Positions 1-10,200 of a stretch of DNA of 64,000 bases are shown piece by piece. A model generated the notes under the pieces. That model worked only from the letters and a program-made list of their open reading frames with translations, was not told the DNA's origin and did not search any database. A program made the translations under genes and the position numbers. The first letter of the stretch is position 1. Each line of letters begins with the position of its first letter. Source of the stretch: Mycolicibacterium cosmeticum (GTDB lineage: Bacteria > Actinomycetota > Actinomycetes > Mycobacteriales > Mycobacteriaceae); the NCBI RefSeq assembly GCF_000613185.1, contig NZ_CCBB010000003.1, positions 1,178,001 through 1,242,000 on the forward strand, read 5' to 3'.

Positions 1-2
1 CG

Positions 3-1151
3 CCCGTCGGCGCGGTCGACGTGGGGTGGTGGACCGGGAGCCGGCTGGTGGCCCAGGCCGGCGCGCCCAGCGGCATCGGCCCGGCCTTGATCCGGGCCGC
101 GTGCGCGCACGCCGAATCGGCCGGGGTGCTGCGTTTCGAGGCCACCGTGCAACGGCGCTACCTCCCGATGTTCACCGCGCTCGGCTGGCAGACCCTGCGG
201 CACACCGAATTCGCCGGCCGGCCGCACACCGCGATCCGCTGGCCGCTGCACCCGTTCCGTGCGCTCACCGCGGCCACCAAGACGTTCCTCGGCCCGGCCC
301 TGGCGCCGCTGCGGGCGACGCCGGGAGCGCTCGGCCCGGCCGGGTTCGTCGGCGACGACGGCGCGCCGGTGCCGGGCAGCGATCTGATCGCCGCGTGCGA
401 CGCCATCATCCCGTCCATGGTCGAGCGCGACCCGGAGTGGGCGGGCTGGTGTTCGGTGCTGGTCAACCTCAACGACCTGACCGCGATGGGGGCCGCACCG
501 CTGGGACTGCTGGACGCGGTCGGCGCCCCCACCCGGGCATTGCTGGATCGGATCATCCGCGGTGTGGCGGCGGCCTCGCGGGCATGGGAGGTACCGGTGC
601 TGGGCGGGCACAGCCAACTCGGTGTCCCGGCGGCGCTGGCCGTCACCGCCCTGGGCCGGACCGCCACTCCGGTGCCCGGCGGCGGCGGGCGGGCCGGTGA
701 CCCGGTGGCGCTCACCGCCGACCTCACCGGCGACTGGCGGCCCGGATACACGGGCCGGCAATGGGATTCGACGAGTGGCCGCGCCGCCGCCGAGCTCCGG
801 GAGATGACCGGCCTGGTCGCCAGGATGGGGCCGCGGGCCGCCAAGGATGTCAGCATGGCCGGCATCGTCGGAACCCTGGGCATGCTGGCCGAAGCCGGCG
901 GCACCGGCGCCGAGCTCGACGTCGCGGCCGTCCCGCGCCCGGCGGGCGCGGGGATGGGTTCGTGGCTGACCTGTTTCCCCGGTTACGCCATGCTCACCGC
1001 GGGCGGCGACGCGCCGGCCGGCGCGCCCCCCGGCGTCACGACCGCTGTCTGCGGGTCGCTCACCGCGGCACCCGGTGTGCGCCTACGCTGGCCTGACGGG
1101 GTGACGACGACGGCGCTCACGTCGCCGGTCACCGGTCTCGGAGCGGCCTGA
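3..1151 (+). CDS. GNAT acetyltransferase / AIR-synthase-like fusion (Nit1C type), 5' partial
   Basis: The reading frame is open to the left edge, so the true start lies outside; 382 residues are visible. The first 70 or so look like the end of a GNAT fold: a Gly-rich acetyl-CoA loop (GAPSGIGPALI) followed by YLPMFTALGWQ. From about residue 85 the protein resembles PurM/ThiL-type AIR synthases, with VNLNDLTAMGAAPLG and a Gly-rich GGHSQLG segment. Acetyltransferase (MSMEG_0567/sll0786) and AIR-synthase-like (sll0787) proteins are known members of the Nit1C cluster, and the next two genes fit the same cluster. The stop is 8 nt before the next ATG, indicating an operon. The substrate is unknown. 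Cluster assignment is firm; the fusion is read directly from one continuous frame. Confidence 0.8.
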   Translation, partial: PVGAVDVGWWTGSRLVAQAGAPSGIGPALIRAACAHAESAGVLRFEATVQRRYLPMFTALGWQTLRHTEFAGRPHTAIRWPLHPFRALTAATKTFLGPALAPLRATPGALGPAGFVGDDGAPVPGSDLIAACDAIIPSMVERDPEWAGWCSVLVNLNDLTAMGAAPLGLLDAVGAPTRALLDRIIRGVAAASRAWEVPVLGGHSQLGVPAALAVTALGRTATPVPGGGGRAGDPVALTADLTGDWRPGYTGRQWDSTSGRAAAELREMTGLVARMGPRAAKDVSMAGIVGTLGMLAEAGGTGAELDVAAVPRPAGAGMGSWLTCFPGYAMLTAGGDAPAGAPPGVTTAVCGSLTAAPGVRLRWPDGVTTTALTSPVTGLGAA

Positions 1152-1159
1152 GGGGAGCC

Positions 1160-2005
1160 ATGGCACCAGTCACGCTGGCAGCGGTCGCCGCCCATTTCGG
1201 CCGCGATATGGACCGCGGGGTGTCCAAGGTCGTCGGGATCATCGAGTCGGCGGCGCGCGACGGCGTCGACCTGCTGGTGCTGCCCGACGCCTGCCTCGGC
1301 GGCTATATCGGCGATTTCGCCGCACCCGACCCCGACGATCCGCCACCCGCCCTGGATCCCGACGGCCCGGAGATCGCCGCCGTGATCGCCGCGGCCGGAA
1401 AGATGACCGTCTGCGTCGGCTACGCCGAGTCGGCCCCCGGGGGCGCCCGGTACAACGCAGCCGTCTGCGTGTCCGGCGACGGCGTGTTGGGCACCTACCG
1501 CAAGGTGCACCAACCGGCCGGGGAAGCGCTGACCTATCTGGCCGGCGACGCGTTCGGCGCCTTCGACACACCGGTCGGCCGGGTCGGCATGCTCATCGAC
1601 TACGACAAGACCTTTCCCGAGGCGGCGCGGGCGCTGGCCGTCGACGGTGCCCACATCATCGCCGCACTCTCGGCGTGGCCGGCCAGCATCACCGACCGCG
1701 CGTCCCGGTTGCCCGCCGACCGGCAATCACGGTTGTTCGACCTGTACGACTGCGCCCGCGCCGCGGAGAACCAGGTGGTCCTGGTGTCCTCCAACCAGAC
1801 CGGCGTGATGGGCAAGCTGCGCTTCCTCGGGCAGGCCAAGGTGGTCGGGCCGGGCGGGGACATCCTGGCCACCACCCGCTCCAAGGGCGGCATGGCCAAG
1901 GCCGAGATCGACGTCGAGGCCGAGATCGCCCGCGCCAGAAAGGTGCTCAACCACCTCGCCGAGTTGCGTCCGGACACTTATCGCGCCAAGTCGGTGCGGG
2001 GCTGA
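1160..2005 (+). CDS. Nitrilase-superfamily protein, sll0784/MSMEG_0566 type, altered active site
   Basis: 281 residues with the carbon-nitrogen hydrolase layout. Superfamily members use a Glu-Lys-Cys triad. The Lys is present (YRKVHQ, K115). The Glu position in LPDACLGGY is Asp (D43), and the Cys position in GMLIDYDKTFPEA is Asp (D147; codon GAC at 1598-1600), where relatives read ICYD. As read, the protein should not form the usual thioimidate intermediate. It starts at ATG 1160 behind AGGGGAGCC, 8 nt after the upstream stop. In other bacteria the Nit1C nitrilase has been linked to cyanide/nitrile nitrogen use, and the mycobacterial cluster responds to nitrogen starvation. The role here could be structural, or a different hydrolysis using Asp. 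Confidence 0.85.
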   Translation: MAPVTLAAVAAHFGRDMDRGVSKVVGIIESAARDGVDLLVLPDACLGGYIGDFAAPDPDDPPPALDPDGPEIAAVIAAAGKMTVCVGYAESAPGGARYNAAVCVSGDGVLGTYRKVHQPAGEALTYLAGDAFGAFDTPVGRVGMLIDYDKTFPEAARALAVDGAHIIAALSAWPASITDRASRLPADRQSRLFDLYDCARAAENQVVLVSSNQTGVMGKLRFLGQAKVVGPGGDILATTRSKGGMAKAEIDVEAEIARARKVLNHLAELRPDTYRAKSVRG

Positions 2006-2007
2006 CC

Positions 2008-3078
2008 GTGCGGATCGCGCTGCTCACCTATTCCACCAAACCCCGTGGGGGCGTGGTGCACACGCTCTACCTTGCCGAGGCGCTGGCCCGGTCGGGCGCC
2101 GACGTGACGGTGTGGTCGCTGGCCCGCGCGGGCGACCGGGGCTTCTTCCGGGATGTCGACCCGGCCGTGGCCGTGCGGTTGGTGGAGTTCACCGACCACC
2201 CTGCAGACACCGTCACCGACCGCATCGTCCGGTCGATCGAGGTGCTGCGCCGCGCGTTCACCCCCGATGACTACGACATCGTGCACGCCCAGGACTGCAT
2301 CAGCGCCAACGCCGTCGGACGCTGCATCCGCACCATCCATCATCTCGACCGATTCACCACGCCGGTGCTGGCCGAATGCCACGAGAAGGCGATCGTCGAA
2401 CCCTACGGCCGCATCTGCGTATCCTCGGCCGTCGCAGCCGAGGTGCGCGCGGGCTGGGGTTTCGAACCCACAGTGATCCCCAATGGGGTTGACGCGCAAC
2501 GCTTCACCGCCGCCGCCGCCGATCTCGACGGGCAGGCCCGCTGGCGCGCCCAGCTGGGACGCTACGTGTTGACGGTCGGCGGTATCGAACCACGCAAGGG
2601 CACCCTCGACCTCGTCGCGGCATATCACCTTCTGCGGCAACGTCATCCGGAGCTTGCGTTGGTCATCGCGGGTGGTGAGACGCTGTTCGACTACCGCGAC
2701 TACCGGGCCGAGTTCGAGGCACGGTGCGCCGAACTCGGCGTCGACCCCGTCATCCTCGGCGCCGTCGCCGATGCCGAGTTGCCGACGCTGGTGGCCGGCT
2801 GCGACGTGTTCGCTTTCCCGTCGACCAAGGAAGGATTCGGCTTGGCGGCGATGGAGGCACTGGCCGCGGGCCGGCCCGTCGTCACCAGGGACCTGCCGGT
2901 CCTGCGCGAGGTGTTCGGGGAGACGGTGCGGTTCGCCGCCGACGTCCCCCGATTCGCCGCCGAAATGGCTGCGGCGCTCGATGATCCGGCCGACCCGACG
3001 CCGGGACGGGAGCTCGCCGCGTCGATGACGTGGGAGTCGGCGGCGCGGGCGCACCTGGAGTTCTATTCGAACTGGTGA
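2008..3078 (+). CDS. GT4-type glycosyltransferase, MSMEG_0565 family
   Basis: 356 residues starting at GTG 2008, 2 nt after the nitrilase stop, which implies translational coupling. The N-terminal Rossmann half has PRGGVVHTLYLAEAL (donor/acceptor glycine loop). The C-terminal half has GGIEPRKGTLDLVAAY and the GT4 nucleotide-sugar-binding stretch FPSTKEGFGLAAMEALAAG near residues 271-289, with the EX7E glutamates. The gene is the last of the Nit1C-type run here; a glycosyltransferase is a standard member of that cluster in actinobacteria. Acceptor and donor are unknown. Its last 16 nt overlap the end of the convergent alkyltransferase-like gene. Confidence 0.85.
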   Translation: MRIALLTYSTKPRGGVVHTLYLAEALARSGADVTVWSLARAGDRGFFRDVDPAVAVRLVEFTDHPADTVTDRIVRSIEVLRRAFTPDDYDIVHAQDCISANAVGRCIRTIHHLDRFTTPVLAECHEKAIVEPYGRICVSSAVAAEVRAGWGFEPTVIPNGVDAQRFTAAAADLDGQARWRAQLGRYVLTVGGIEPRKGTLDLVAAYHLLRQRHPELALVIAGGETLFDYRDYRAEFEARCAELGVDPVILGAVADAELPTLVAGCDVFAFPSTKEGFGLAAMEALAAGRPVVTRDLPVLREVFGETVRFAADVPRFAAEMAAALDDPADPTPGRELAASMTWESAARAHLEFYSNW

Positions 3079-3362
3079 CGGTATTCGCGCAGCGGTACCC
3101 GGCCGTCGGCGGCCAATACGCCTTCGGCGCGCAGCCGTTCCAACTGCCGGGTGGCCAGGTGCGCGGCGGGCCGCCCGGAAGCGGGAATCACCCGGTGCCA
3201 CGGCAGATCCGACGAGTCGGTGCGCATCACCCAGCCCACGATCCGCGGGCTGGACAGCCCCGCCGCGTCGGCGATGTCACCGTAGGTGCTCACCCGGCCC
3301 GCCGGTATCGCGGCCACCAGCGCGCGGACCGACTCGACCTGCTCCTCGGTGACGCGCGCCAT
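3063..3362 (-). CDS. Alkyltransferase-like (ATL) DNA-binding protein
   Basis: 99 residues matching only the DNA-binding C-terminal domain of O6-alkylguanine-DNA alkyltransferases (GRVSTYGDIADAAG; SPRIVGWVMR). The active-site PCHRV of true MGMT proteins reads PWHRVIPASG, so the acceptor Cys is Trp. ATL proteins of this kind bind alkylated guanine without repairing it and hand it to nucleotide excision repair. The start ATG at 3362 lies next to the stop of the upstream alpha/beta hydrolase (3364-3366), so the two form a leftward operon. The 3' end overlaps the glycosyltransferase gene on the other strand by 16 nt. Confidence 0.88.
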   Translation of the reverse strand: MARVTEEQVESVRALVAAIPAGRVSTYGDIADAAGLSSPRIVGWVMRTDSSDLPWHRVIPASGRPAAHLATRQLERLRAEGVLAADGRVPLREYRHQFE

Positions 3363-3363
3363 G

Positions 3364-4137
3364 TCAGCTCAGCTGGTCGCGGATGAGGGCCGCGGTCTCG
3401 GCGGGACGGGCCTGTCCCACCATGTGATCACAGTCCAGATCGACCGACGTGAACCGGTCGCCCAGCGCCGCACGCAGGGTGCCGATCAGCTCGTCGGTGA
3501 CATACGGCGGGCTGGTGCGGGTCGCCCGGACCAGGGTCACCGGAATCCTGTTGGCCGGCACGGCAATAGGGCGGGTCAGCTCACTCCAGTACGACATCGT
3601 CGCGGGAATGCTGATCCGCCAGCCCAGCCGCCCGTTGGGCAGCGCGATCAGATGCTCGTCGAGCTCACGTTCCAGTTCGTCGGGCGCCACCTCACCCCAG
3701 GAACCCGACAACTTGTCCGCGCGGGCCTCGTCGCGGTCCGGGTAATCGGGGGAGGACAGCATGGCGTCGGCGATCTCGCGCATCCAGTCACCGTCCAGCG
3801 CCACCGCCGGGTCCAGCAGCACCAGCCCGGACACCAGATCGGGCCGGGCGGCGGCCAGGGCCAACGCCACCGCGCCCCCGAACGAGTGCCCGGCCACCAG
3901 CACCGGTCCGGTGGCCTCGGCATCCAGCAGGTCGGCCAGTGCCGCCACATTGGCCTCGATGGTCCACGGGGCGGCCCATGTCGAACGGCCGTGCCCGATG
4001 AGGTCGGGCGCCAAGATGGATACGTCCGGCAGGTGGCCGGACGCCAGGGTCGCCCACCGCTTGCCGTGTCCGGTCAGGCCGTGGATGGCCAGCACCTGGA
4101 CGGGGGAGTCGGGACCGTACCGGTAGGTGTGCAGCAC
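3364..4137 (-). CDS. Alpha/beta-fold hydrolase
   Basis: 257 residues. Features of the fold are the oxyanion stretch HGLTGHGKRW (about residue 19), the nucleophile elbow VAGHSFGGA (Ser near residue 86), the acid region, and a late His in DCDHMVGQARP. There is no signal peptide, so it is probably cytosolic. It is expressed leftward with the downstream ATL gene (stop and start one base apart) and divergently from adnA, 42 nt away. The substrate cannot be told from sequence; similar proteins are annotated as esterases, lactonases or epoxide hydrolases. Confidence 0.8.
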   Translation of the reverse strand: MLHTYRYGPDSPVQVLAIHGLTGHGKRWATLASGHLPDVSILAPDLIGHGRSTWAAPWTIEANVAALADLLDAEATGPVLVAGHSFGGAVALALAAARPDLVSGLVLLDPAVALDGDWMREIADAMLSSPDYPDRDEARADKLSGSWGEVAPDELERELDEHLIALPNGRLGWRISIPATMSYWSELTRPIAVPANRIPVTLVRATRTSPPYVTDELIGTLRAALGDRFTSVDLDCDHMVGQARPAETAALIRDQLS

Positions 4138-4179
4138 GGTGCGAGGTTACTTGTCGGACCTCCGTGGTGACATGTCGGC

Positions 4180-7100
4180 ATGACCGCATCGACCACCGTG
4201 CTGGAGCCCGCCGCACTGGCCGACCCCGGTCTGCGGGGCACGGTGCGGGTGCTCGGCGGGCCGGGCACCGGAAAGACCCGCCTGCTCACCGACACCGCCG
4301 CCGCACATATCGCCGCCGGCGTGCCGACCGAATCGGTGTTGCTGCTCACCGGTTCGGCACGGCTGGGTGCCGCGGCCAGAGCCCAGATCACCGCCGGCCT
4401 GCTGCGCAGCGGGTCGGGCGTGGTCCGGGAACCCCTGGTGCGCACCGTGCACTCCTACGCCTTCGCGGTGCTGCGGCTGGCCGCCCAGCGGGGCGGTGAC
4501 CCGCCGCCTCGGCTGATCACCGGAGCCGAGCAGGACGGCATCATCCGGGAACTGCTCGCCGGGGATCTCGAAGACGGCGCGGCCACCTGGCCGGCGACGC
4601 TGCACCCGGCGCTCGGCACCGCCGGCTTCGCCTCCGAACTACGCGATCTGATGGCGCGCTGCGCCGAACGCGGGGTCGACCCGGTGGCGCTGCAACGCCT
4701 GGGCCGGTTGTCGGGCCGCCCGGAATGGGTGGCGGCGGGTCGCTTCGCCCAGGTCTACGAGCAGGTGATGCTGCTGCGCGCGGCGGTCGGGATGGCCGCA
4801 CCGCAGGCCACCGTGCCGGCCCTGGGGGCTGCCGAACTGGTCGGTGCGGCGCTGGACGCGTTGGCCACCGACCCCGACCTGCTCGCCGCCGAACGGGCCC
4901 GCATCAAGCTCTTGCTCGTCGACGACGCGCAACACCTGGACCCGCAGGCCGCACTGCTGGTGCGGGTGCTCGCCGCCGGTGCGGGTCTCACCGTCATCGC
5001 CGGTGATCCCAACCAATCGGTGTTCGGATACCGCGGCGCCGATCCCGCGCTGTTGCGCACCGACACACCGGCCATCACGCTGACCGCCTCGCATCGATGC
5101 TCGGCCGCGGTGGCCGCCGCCGTCTCGGGTATTGCCCGCCGGCTGCCCGCCGCCGAAGGATTCGGCGAATTCACCAGCGCCACCGGCGATCCCGGCCAGG
5201 TATCGGTGCGCATCGCCGCCACCGCGCACGCCGAGGCCATGGTGGTCGCCGACGCACTGCGCCGCGCCCACCTCGTCGACGGGGTGCCGTGGTCGCAGAT
5301 GGCGGTGGTGGTCCGGTCGGTGCCGCGTGCCGGCGCCGCACTGGGGCGCGCGCTGGCCGCCGCCGGTGTCCCCGTCGACCTGCCGGCCGCCGAGCCGGTG
5401 CTCGCCCGCCAGCCGGCCGTGCGCGCCTTGCTCACCGTGCTCGGCGCCACCGCCGACGGGTTGACCGGCGCGGCGGCAGTGGATCTGGTCACGGGGCCGA
5501 TCGGCCGGGTCGATCCGGTCTCCCTGCGGCAGTTGCGCCGGGCGTTGCGCCGCCTCGACGACCGGCAGCGCGACTTCCCGGACCTGCTCGCCGGCGCCGT
5601 GCGCGAGGTGCCGCACGGACTGGCGCCCGAGCACGGCCGCAGCCTGCAACGGGTCGCCGCGGTATTGGCGGCCGCGCAGCGCAGTCACCGGGCGGGGGAG
5701 GACCCGCGTTCCACACTGTGGCAGGCGTGGCAGCGCAGCGGACTGCAGCGCCGGTGGGTGGCCGCGGCCGAGCGGGGCGGTGCCGCGGGGGCGGCGGCCG
5801 AGCGCGACCTGGACGCCGTCACCGCGCTGTTCGACGTGGCCGAGCAGTACGTCACCCGCACCACCGGGGCGACGCTGAGGGGCCTGCTCGACCACGTCGA
5901 GGGGCTGAGCCTGCCGGTCACCGCCGACCGCACACCCCGCGGTGAGGTGGTCGCGGTGTGCAGCGCGCACGCGGTGCTGGACCGGGACTGGGAGTTCGTG
6001 GTGATCGCGGGCGTACAGGAGGGCTTGTGGCCCAACACCATTCCGCGCGGCGGGGTGCTGGGCACCCAGCATCTGGTCGACATCCTGGACGGGGTGACCG
6101 AACCCGGCCGGCCGGTCTCGGTGCGGGCACCGCTGGTGGCCGAGGAACGGCGCCTGCTGATCGCCGCGATGGGCCGGGCCCGCGGCCGGCTGCTGGTGAC
6201 AGCCGTCGACGGTGGTGCCGGTGATGACGACGCCATGCTGCCCTCGCCGTTCTGCGCCGAGCTCGCCGAGCTGGCCACCGACGGCGGCCAGGCCGACCTC
6301 ACGCCGGTCGCCGCGCCGCGGGTACTGGCTCCCGCGGCGCTGGTGGGCCGCCTGCGCGCGGTGGTGTGTGCCCCCGACGGTGAGGTGAGCGACCAGGTCC
6401 GCACCTGTGCCGCAACGCAATTGGCCCGGCTCGCCGAGGCAGGGGTGGCCGGGGCCGATCCGGGCTCCTGGTACGGGTGCACCGAACCGTCCACCAGTGA
6501 ACCGCTGTGGTCGGATCCCGAGCAGGCGGTCACGCTGTCCCCGTCGACGGTGCAGACCCTGTCGGATTGCCCGTTGCGCTGGATGCTGGAACGCCATGGC
6601 GGCAGCGACAGCCGCGACGTCCGGTCGGCGGTGGGGACGTTGGTGCACGCCCTGCTCGCCGATTCCGCCAAGACCGAGCGGCAGCTGCTGGCCGAACTGG
6701 AAAACGTCTGGGCCGGGCTGCCGTACGAATCCCAGTGGTACGCCGACAACGAGCTGACCCGGCACGGGGCCATGCTGTCGGCGTTCGCGCAGTGGCGTGA
6801 GCTGACCCGCCGCCAGCTGACCGAGGTGGGCACCGAGGTAGCCGTGGACGGGATGGTCGCACCGGGTGTGCGGGTGCGCGGCCGCATCGACCGGCTGGAA
6901 CGGGACAACGCCGGCCGGCTGGTGATCGTCGACGTCAAGACCGGGAAGAGTCCGGTCACCAAGGACGACGCGCAACGGCACGCCCAGTTGGCGATGTACC
7001 AACTGGCCGTCGCCGAAGGCGTGCTGCCGCACGGGGATGAGCCCGGCGGCGGGGTACTGGTGTATCCCGGCAAGCCCAGTGCCGGTGGCGCCACCGAACG

Positions 7101-7269
7101 CACGCAGGACGCCCTGACGCCCGACGCCGCCGCCCGGTGGCGCGACCAGGTGATGGCCGCGGCGGCAGCCACCCAGGGCCCGACGTTCGTCGCCCGAGTC
7201 AACGACAATTGCGGGCACTGCCCGGTGCGCGCGATGTGCCCGGCGCATCAGCAGGGAGAGGGCCAGTGA
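4180..7269 (+). CDS. adnA: AdnA subunit of the AdnAB helicase-nuclease
   Basis: 1029 residues. Mycobacteria resect double-strand breaks with the AdnA-AdnB heterodimer, each subunit carrying a UvrD-like motor and a RecB-family nuclease. Seen here: Walker A GGPGTGKT (26-33), Walker B LLLVDDAQHLDP (about 244-255), motif DPNQSVFGYRGAD, and the nuclease core VIVDVKTGK (about 915-923). The four Cys that would hold an Fe-S cluster are one in LSDCPLRW (about 797) and three in NCGHCPVRAMC near the C-terminus, as in AddB-like nucleases. Length and order match the mycobacterial adnA-adnB operon. The stop TGA overlaps the GTG start of adnB. Confidence 0.93.
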   Translation: MTASTTVLEPAALADPGLRGTVRVLGGPGTGKTRLLTDTAAAHIAAGVPTESVLLLTGSARLGAAARAQITAGLLRSGSGVVREPLVRTVHSYAFAVLRLAAQRGGDPPPRLITGAEQDGIIRELLAGDLEDGAATWPATLHPALGTAGFASELRDLMARCAERGVDPVALQRLGRLSGRPEWVAAGRFAQVYEQVMLLRAAVGMAAPQATVPALGAAELVGAALDALATDPDLLAAERARIKLLLVDDAQHLDPQAALLVRVLAAGAGLTVIAGDPNQSVFGYRGADPALLRTDTPAITLTASHRCSAAVAAAVSGIARRLPAAEGFGEFTSATGDPGQVSVRIAATAHAEAMVVADALRRAHLVDGVPWSQMAVVVRSVPRAGAALGRALAAAGVPVDLPAAEPVLARQPAVRALLTVLGATADGLTGAAAVDLVTGPIGRVDPVSLRQLRRALRRLDDRQRDFPDLLAGAVREVPHGLAPEHGRSLQRVAAVLAAAQRSHRAGEDPRSTLWQAWQRSGLQRRWVAAAERGGAAGAAAERDLDAVTALFDVAEQYVTRTTGATLRGLLDHVEGLSLPVTADRTPRGEVVAVCSAHAVLDRDWEFVVIAGVQEGLWPNTIPRGGVLGTQHLVDILDGVTEPGRPVSVRAPLVAEERRLLIAAMGRARGRLLVTAVDGGAGDDDAMLPSPFCAELAELATDGGQADLTPVAAPRVLAPAALVGRLRAVVCAPDGEVSDQVRTCAATQLARLAEAGVAGADPGSWYGCTEPSTSEPLWSDPEQAVTLSPSTVQTLSDCPLRWMLERHGGSDSRDVRSAVGTLVHALLADSAKTERQLLAELENVWAGLPYESQWYADNELTRHGAMLSAFAQWRELTRRQLTEVGTEVAVDGMVAPGVRVRGRIDRLERDNAGRLVIVDVKTGKSPVTKDDAQRHAQLAMYQLAVAEGVLPHGDEPGGGVLVYPGKPSAGGATERTQDALTPDAAARWRDQVMAAAAATQGPTFVARVNDNCGHCPVRAMCPAHQQGEGQ

Positions 7270-10200
7270 TCGCCACCAGGTACAGCCCGGCCGAACTGGC
7301 CGACGCGCTCGGCCTTTTCACGCCCACCGATGAGCAGGCGGCGGTCATCGCCGCGCCGCCGGGACCGTTGGTGGTGATCGCCGGCGCCGGTGCCGGCAAG
7401 ACCGAGACGATGGCGGCGCGGGTGGTGTGGCTGGTCGCCAACGGCTACGCCGCACCGGCGGAGGTGCTCGGGCTGACGTTCACCCGCAAGGCCGCCGGCC
7501 AACTGCTGCGCCGGGTGCGGGCCCGGCTGGCCCGACTCGCCGGTGCCGGGCTGTGCCCGCAGCTGCGGTCCGAGGACCCGCCCACCATCAGCACCTACCA
7601 CGCCTTCGCCGGAACGTTGTTGCGCGAGCACGGATTGCTGCTGCCGGTGGAACCCGACACCCGGCTCATCGGCGAGACGGAACTGTGGCAGTTGGCCTTC
7701 CGGGTGGTGTGCGAACACCCGCGGGTGCTGGACACCGACAAGACCCCGGCCGCCGTCACCGGCCAGGTACTGCGCCTGGCCGGCGCGCTGTCGGAGCACC
7801 TGGTGGACACCGCCGCGCTGACCGACACCCATGTCGAGCTCGAGCGGTTGATCCTGAACCTGCCGCCCGGCCCGAACCAGCGGGACACGGGCCCGGCCCA
7901 GTGGCTGCTCAAACTGCTGGACACCCAGGCCGAACGCACCCGGCTGGTGCCGCTCATCGACGAACTGCACCGCCGGATGCGGGCGGCCAAGGTGATGGAC
8001 TTCGGCGCCCAGATGTCGGCGGCCGCCCGGTTGGCGGTGGCCGCGCCCCAGGTGGGCGAACAACTGCGACAACGGTATCGGGTGGTGCTGCTGGACGAGT
8101 ACCAGGACACCGGGCATGCGCAACGCATCGCGTTGTCGGCGTTGTTCGGTGGCGGGGTCGACGACGGCCTGGCGCTCACCGCCGTCGGGGATCCGGTCCA
8201 GTCCATCTACGGCTGGCGCGGGGCGTCGGCCACCAACCTGCCGCGGTTCGCCACCGACTTCCCGCTCTCCGACGGCACCCCGGCGCCCACCCTGGAGTTG
8301 CGGACCAGTTGGCGCAACCCGCCGCAGGCGCTGCACTTGGCCAACGAGGTGTCCGCGCAGGCCCGCCGCCGGTCGGTCAGCGTCCGTGAGCTGCTGCCGC
8401 GCCCCGGTGCCGAACCCGGTGACATCCGCTGCGCCCTGCTGAATGACGTGGTCGCCGAACGCCATTGGGTGGCCGACGAGGTCGCGCGGCGATTCTTGGC
8501 CGGCCCGACACCCCCGACCACGGCGGTGTTGGTGCGCCGCAACGCCGACGCCGCGCCGATGGCCGAGGCGCTCACGGCGCGTGGCGTGCCCGTCGAAGTC
8601 GTCGGCCTGGCCGGCCTGCTGTCGGTTCCCGAGGTGGCCGATGTGGTCGCCATGCTGCGGTTGATGGCGGACCCGACCGGTGGGCCCGCGGCGATGCGGG
8701 TGCTCACCGGTCCGCGGTGGCGCCTCGGCGCGCGCGATATCGCGGCGCTGTGGCAGCGGGCGGTCGAGCTGGACGGGCCCGCCGCGGCGGCCACCACCGC
8801 GCAGATCGTCGCGCATGCCGCGCCGGACGCCGATGCCGCCTGCCTGGCCGATGCCATCTGCGATCCCGGACCCGAGTCCCGCTACTCGACGCAGGGTTAC
8901 GCCCGCATTGTCGCGCTCGGTCGCGAATTGACCGCGCTGCGAGCGCATCTGGCCCACCCACTGCCAGAACTGGTCGCCGAGATCCGCCGCGTGCTGGGTG
9001 TCGACGCCGAGGCCAGGGCGGCCCGCCCGGTGGCCGCCGGGTGGGGCGGCGCCGAACACCTGGACGCCTTTGCCGACGTGGTGGCCGATTTCGCCGACCG
9101 CGCCGACGCCACCCCGGACGGACTGCTGGCCTACCTCGAGGTGGCCGCGGTGGTCGAGAACGGGTTGGCCCCGGCCGAGACCACGGTCGCCACCGACCGG
9201 GTGCAGATCCTCACCGTGCACGCCGCCAAGGGACTGGAATGGCAGGTGGTGGCGGTTCCGCACCTGAGCGCCCGGGTGTTCCCGTCCACCGCCATGGCGC
9301 GCACCTGGCTGACCGACGCCGGTGACCTGCCGCCACTGCTGCGCGGCGACCGGGCCACCGACTCCGAACACGGGGTGCCGGTGCTCGACACCTCCGATGT
9401 CTTCGACCGAAAAGCCTTGGCCGACAAGATCGGCGCCCACAAGGATCGCCTGGCCCAACGCCGCGTGGACGAGGAACGGCGGCTGCTGTACGTCGCCTTG
9501 ACCCGATGCGAGCACACCCTGCTGGTGTCGGGTCATCATTGGGGCCCCACCGAGTCGAAACCGCGCGGACCGTCGGAATTCCTGCTCGAGCTGCGGGCCA
9601 TCGTGGAAGCGTCGGCAGAAACCGGCGAGCCGTGCGGTGTCATCGACCACTGGGCGCCCGAGCCCGCCGACGGTGATCCGAACCCGTTGCGCGACACCGT
9701 CGTCGAGGCGGTGTGGCCGGCCGTGCCGACGGGCGGGCGGCGCGCCGCGCTGGATCGCGGCGCAGAGCTGGTGCGCCGCGCCGACACCTCGACGGACCTG
9801 GCCGCCGCGGACGCGGAGAACTGGGCGGCCGACGTCGACGCGTTGCTGGCCGAACGCGCCAGGGCCGGCGAACCGGAACCCGTGCCGCTGCCGGGCCAGC
9901 TGTCGGTCAGCATGCTGGTCGAGCTGGGCAAGGACCGGGCGGCGGCGATGCAGCGGTTGCGCCGCCGCCTGCCGGTCCGGCCGGACCCGAACGCCTTGCT
10001 GGGCACCGCTTTCCACGACTGGGTGCAGCGCTTCTTCCACGCCGAACGGCTCTTCGACCTCGACGATCTGCCCGGTGCGGTCGACGGGGACGCCGGCCGG
10101 GCGCACGCCGAGGAGCTGGCCGAGCTGCAGGCCGCGTTCGCCGCATCGGTGTGGGCGGCCCGCACCCCGGTCGACGTGGAGGTGCCGTTCGACATGATGG

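Noticed and set aside
4639..7248. Very long open frame on the minus strand, antisense to adnA (similar ones lie opposite adnB, uvrD2 and UPF0182)
   Set aside because: High GC and codon bias leave long antisense frames without stops. The products are Arg/Gly/His/Pro-rich low-complexity strings with no domain.
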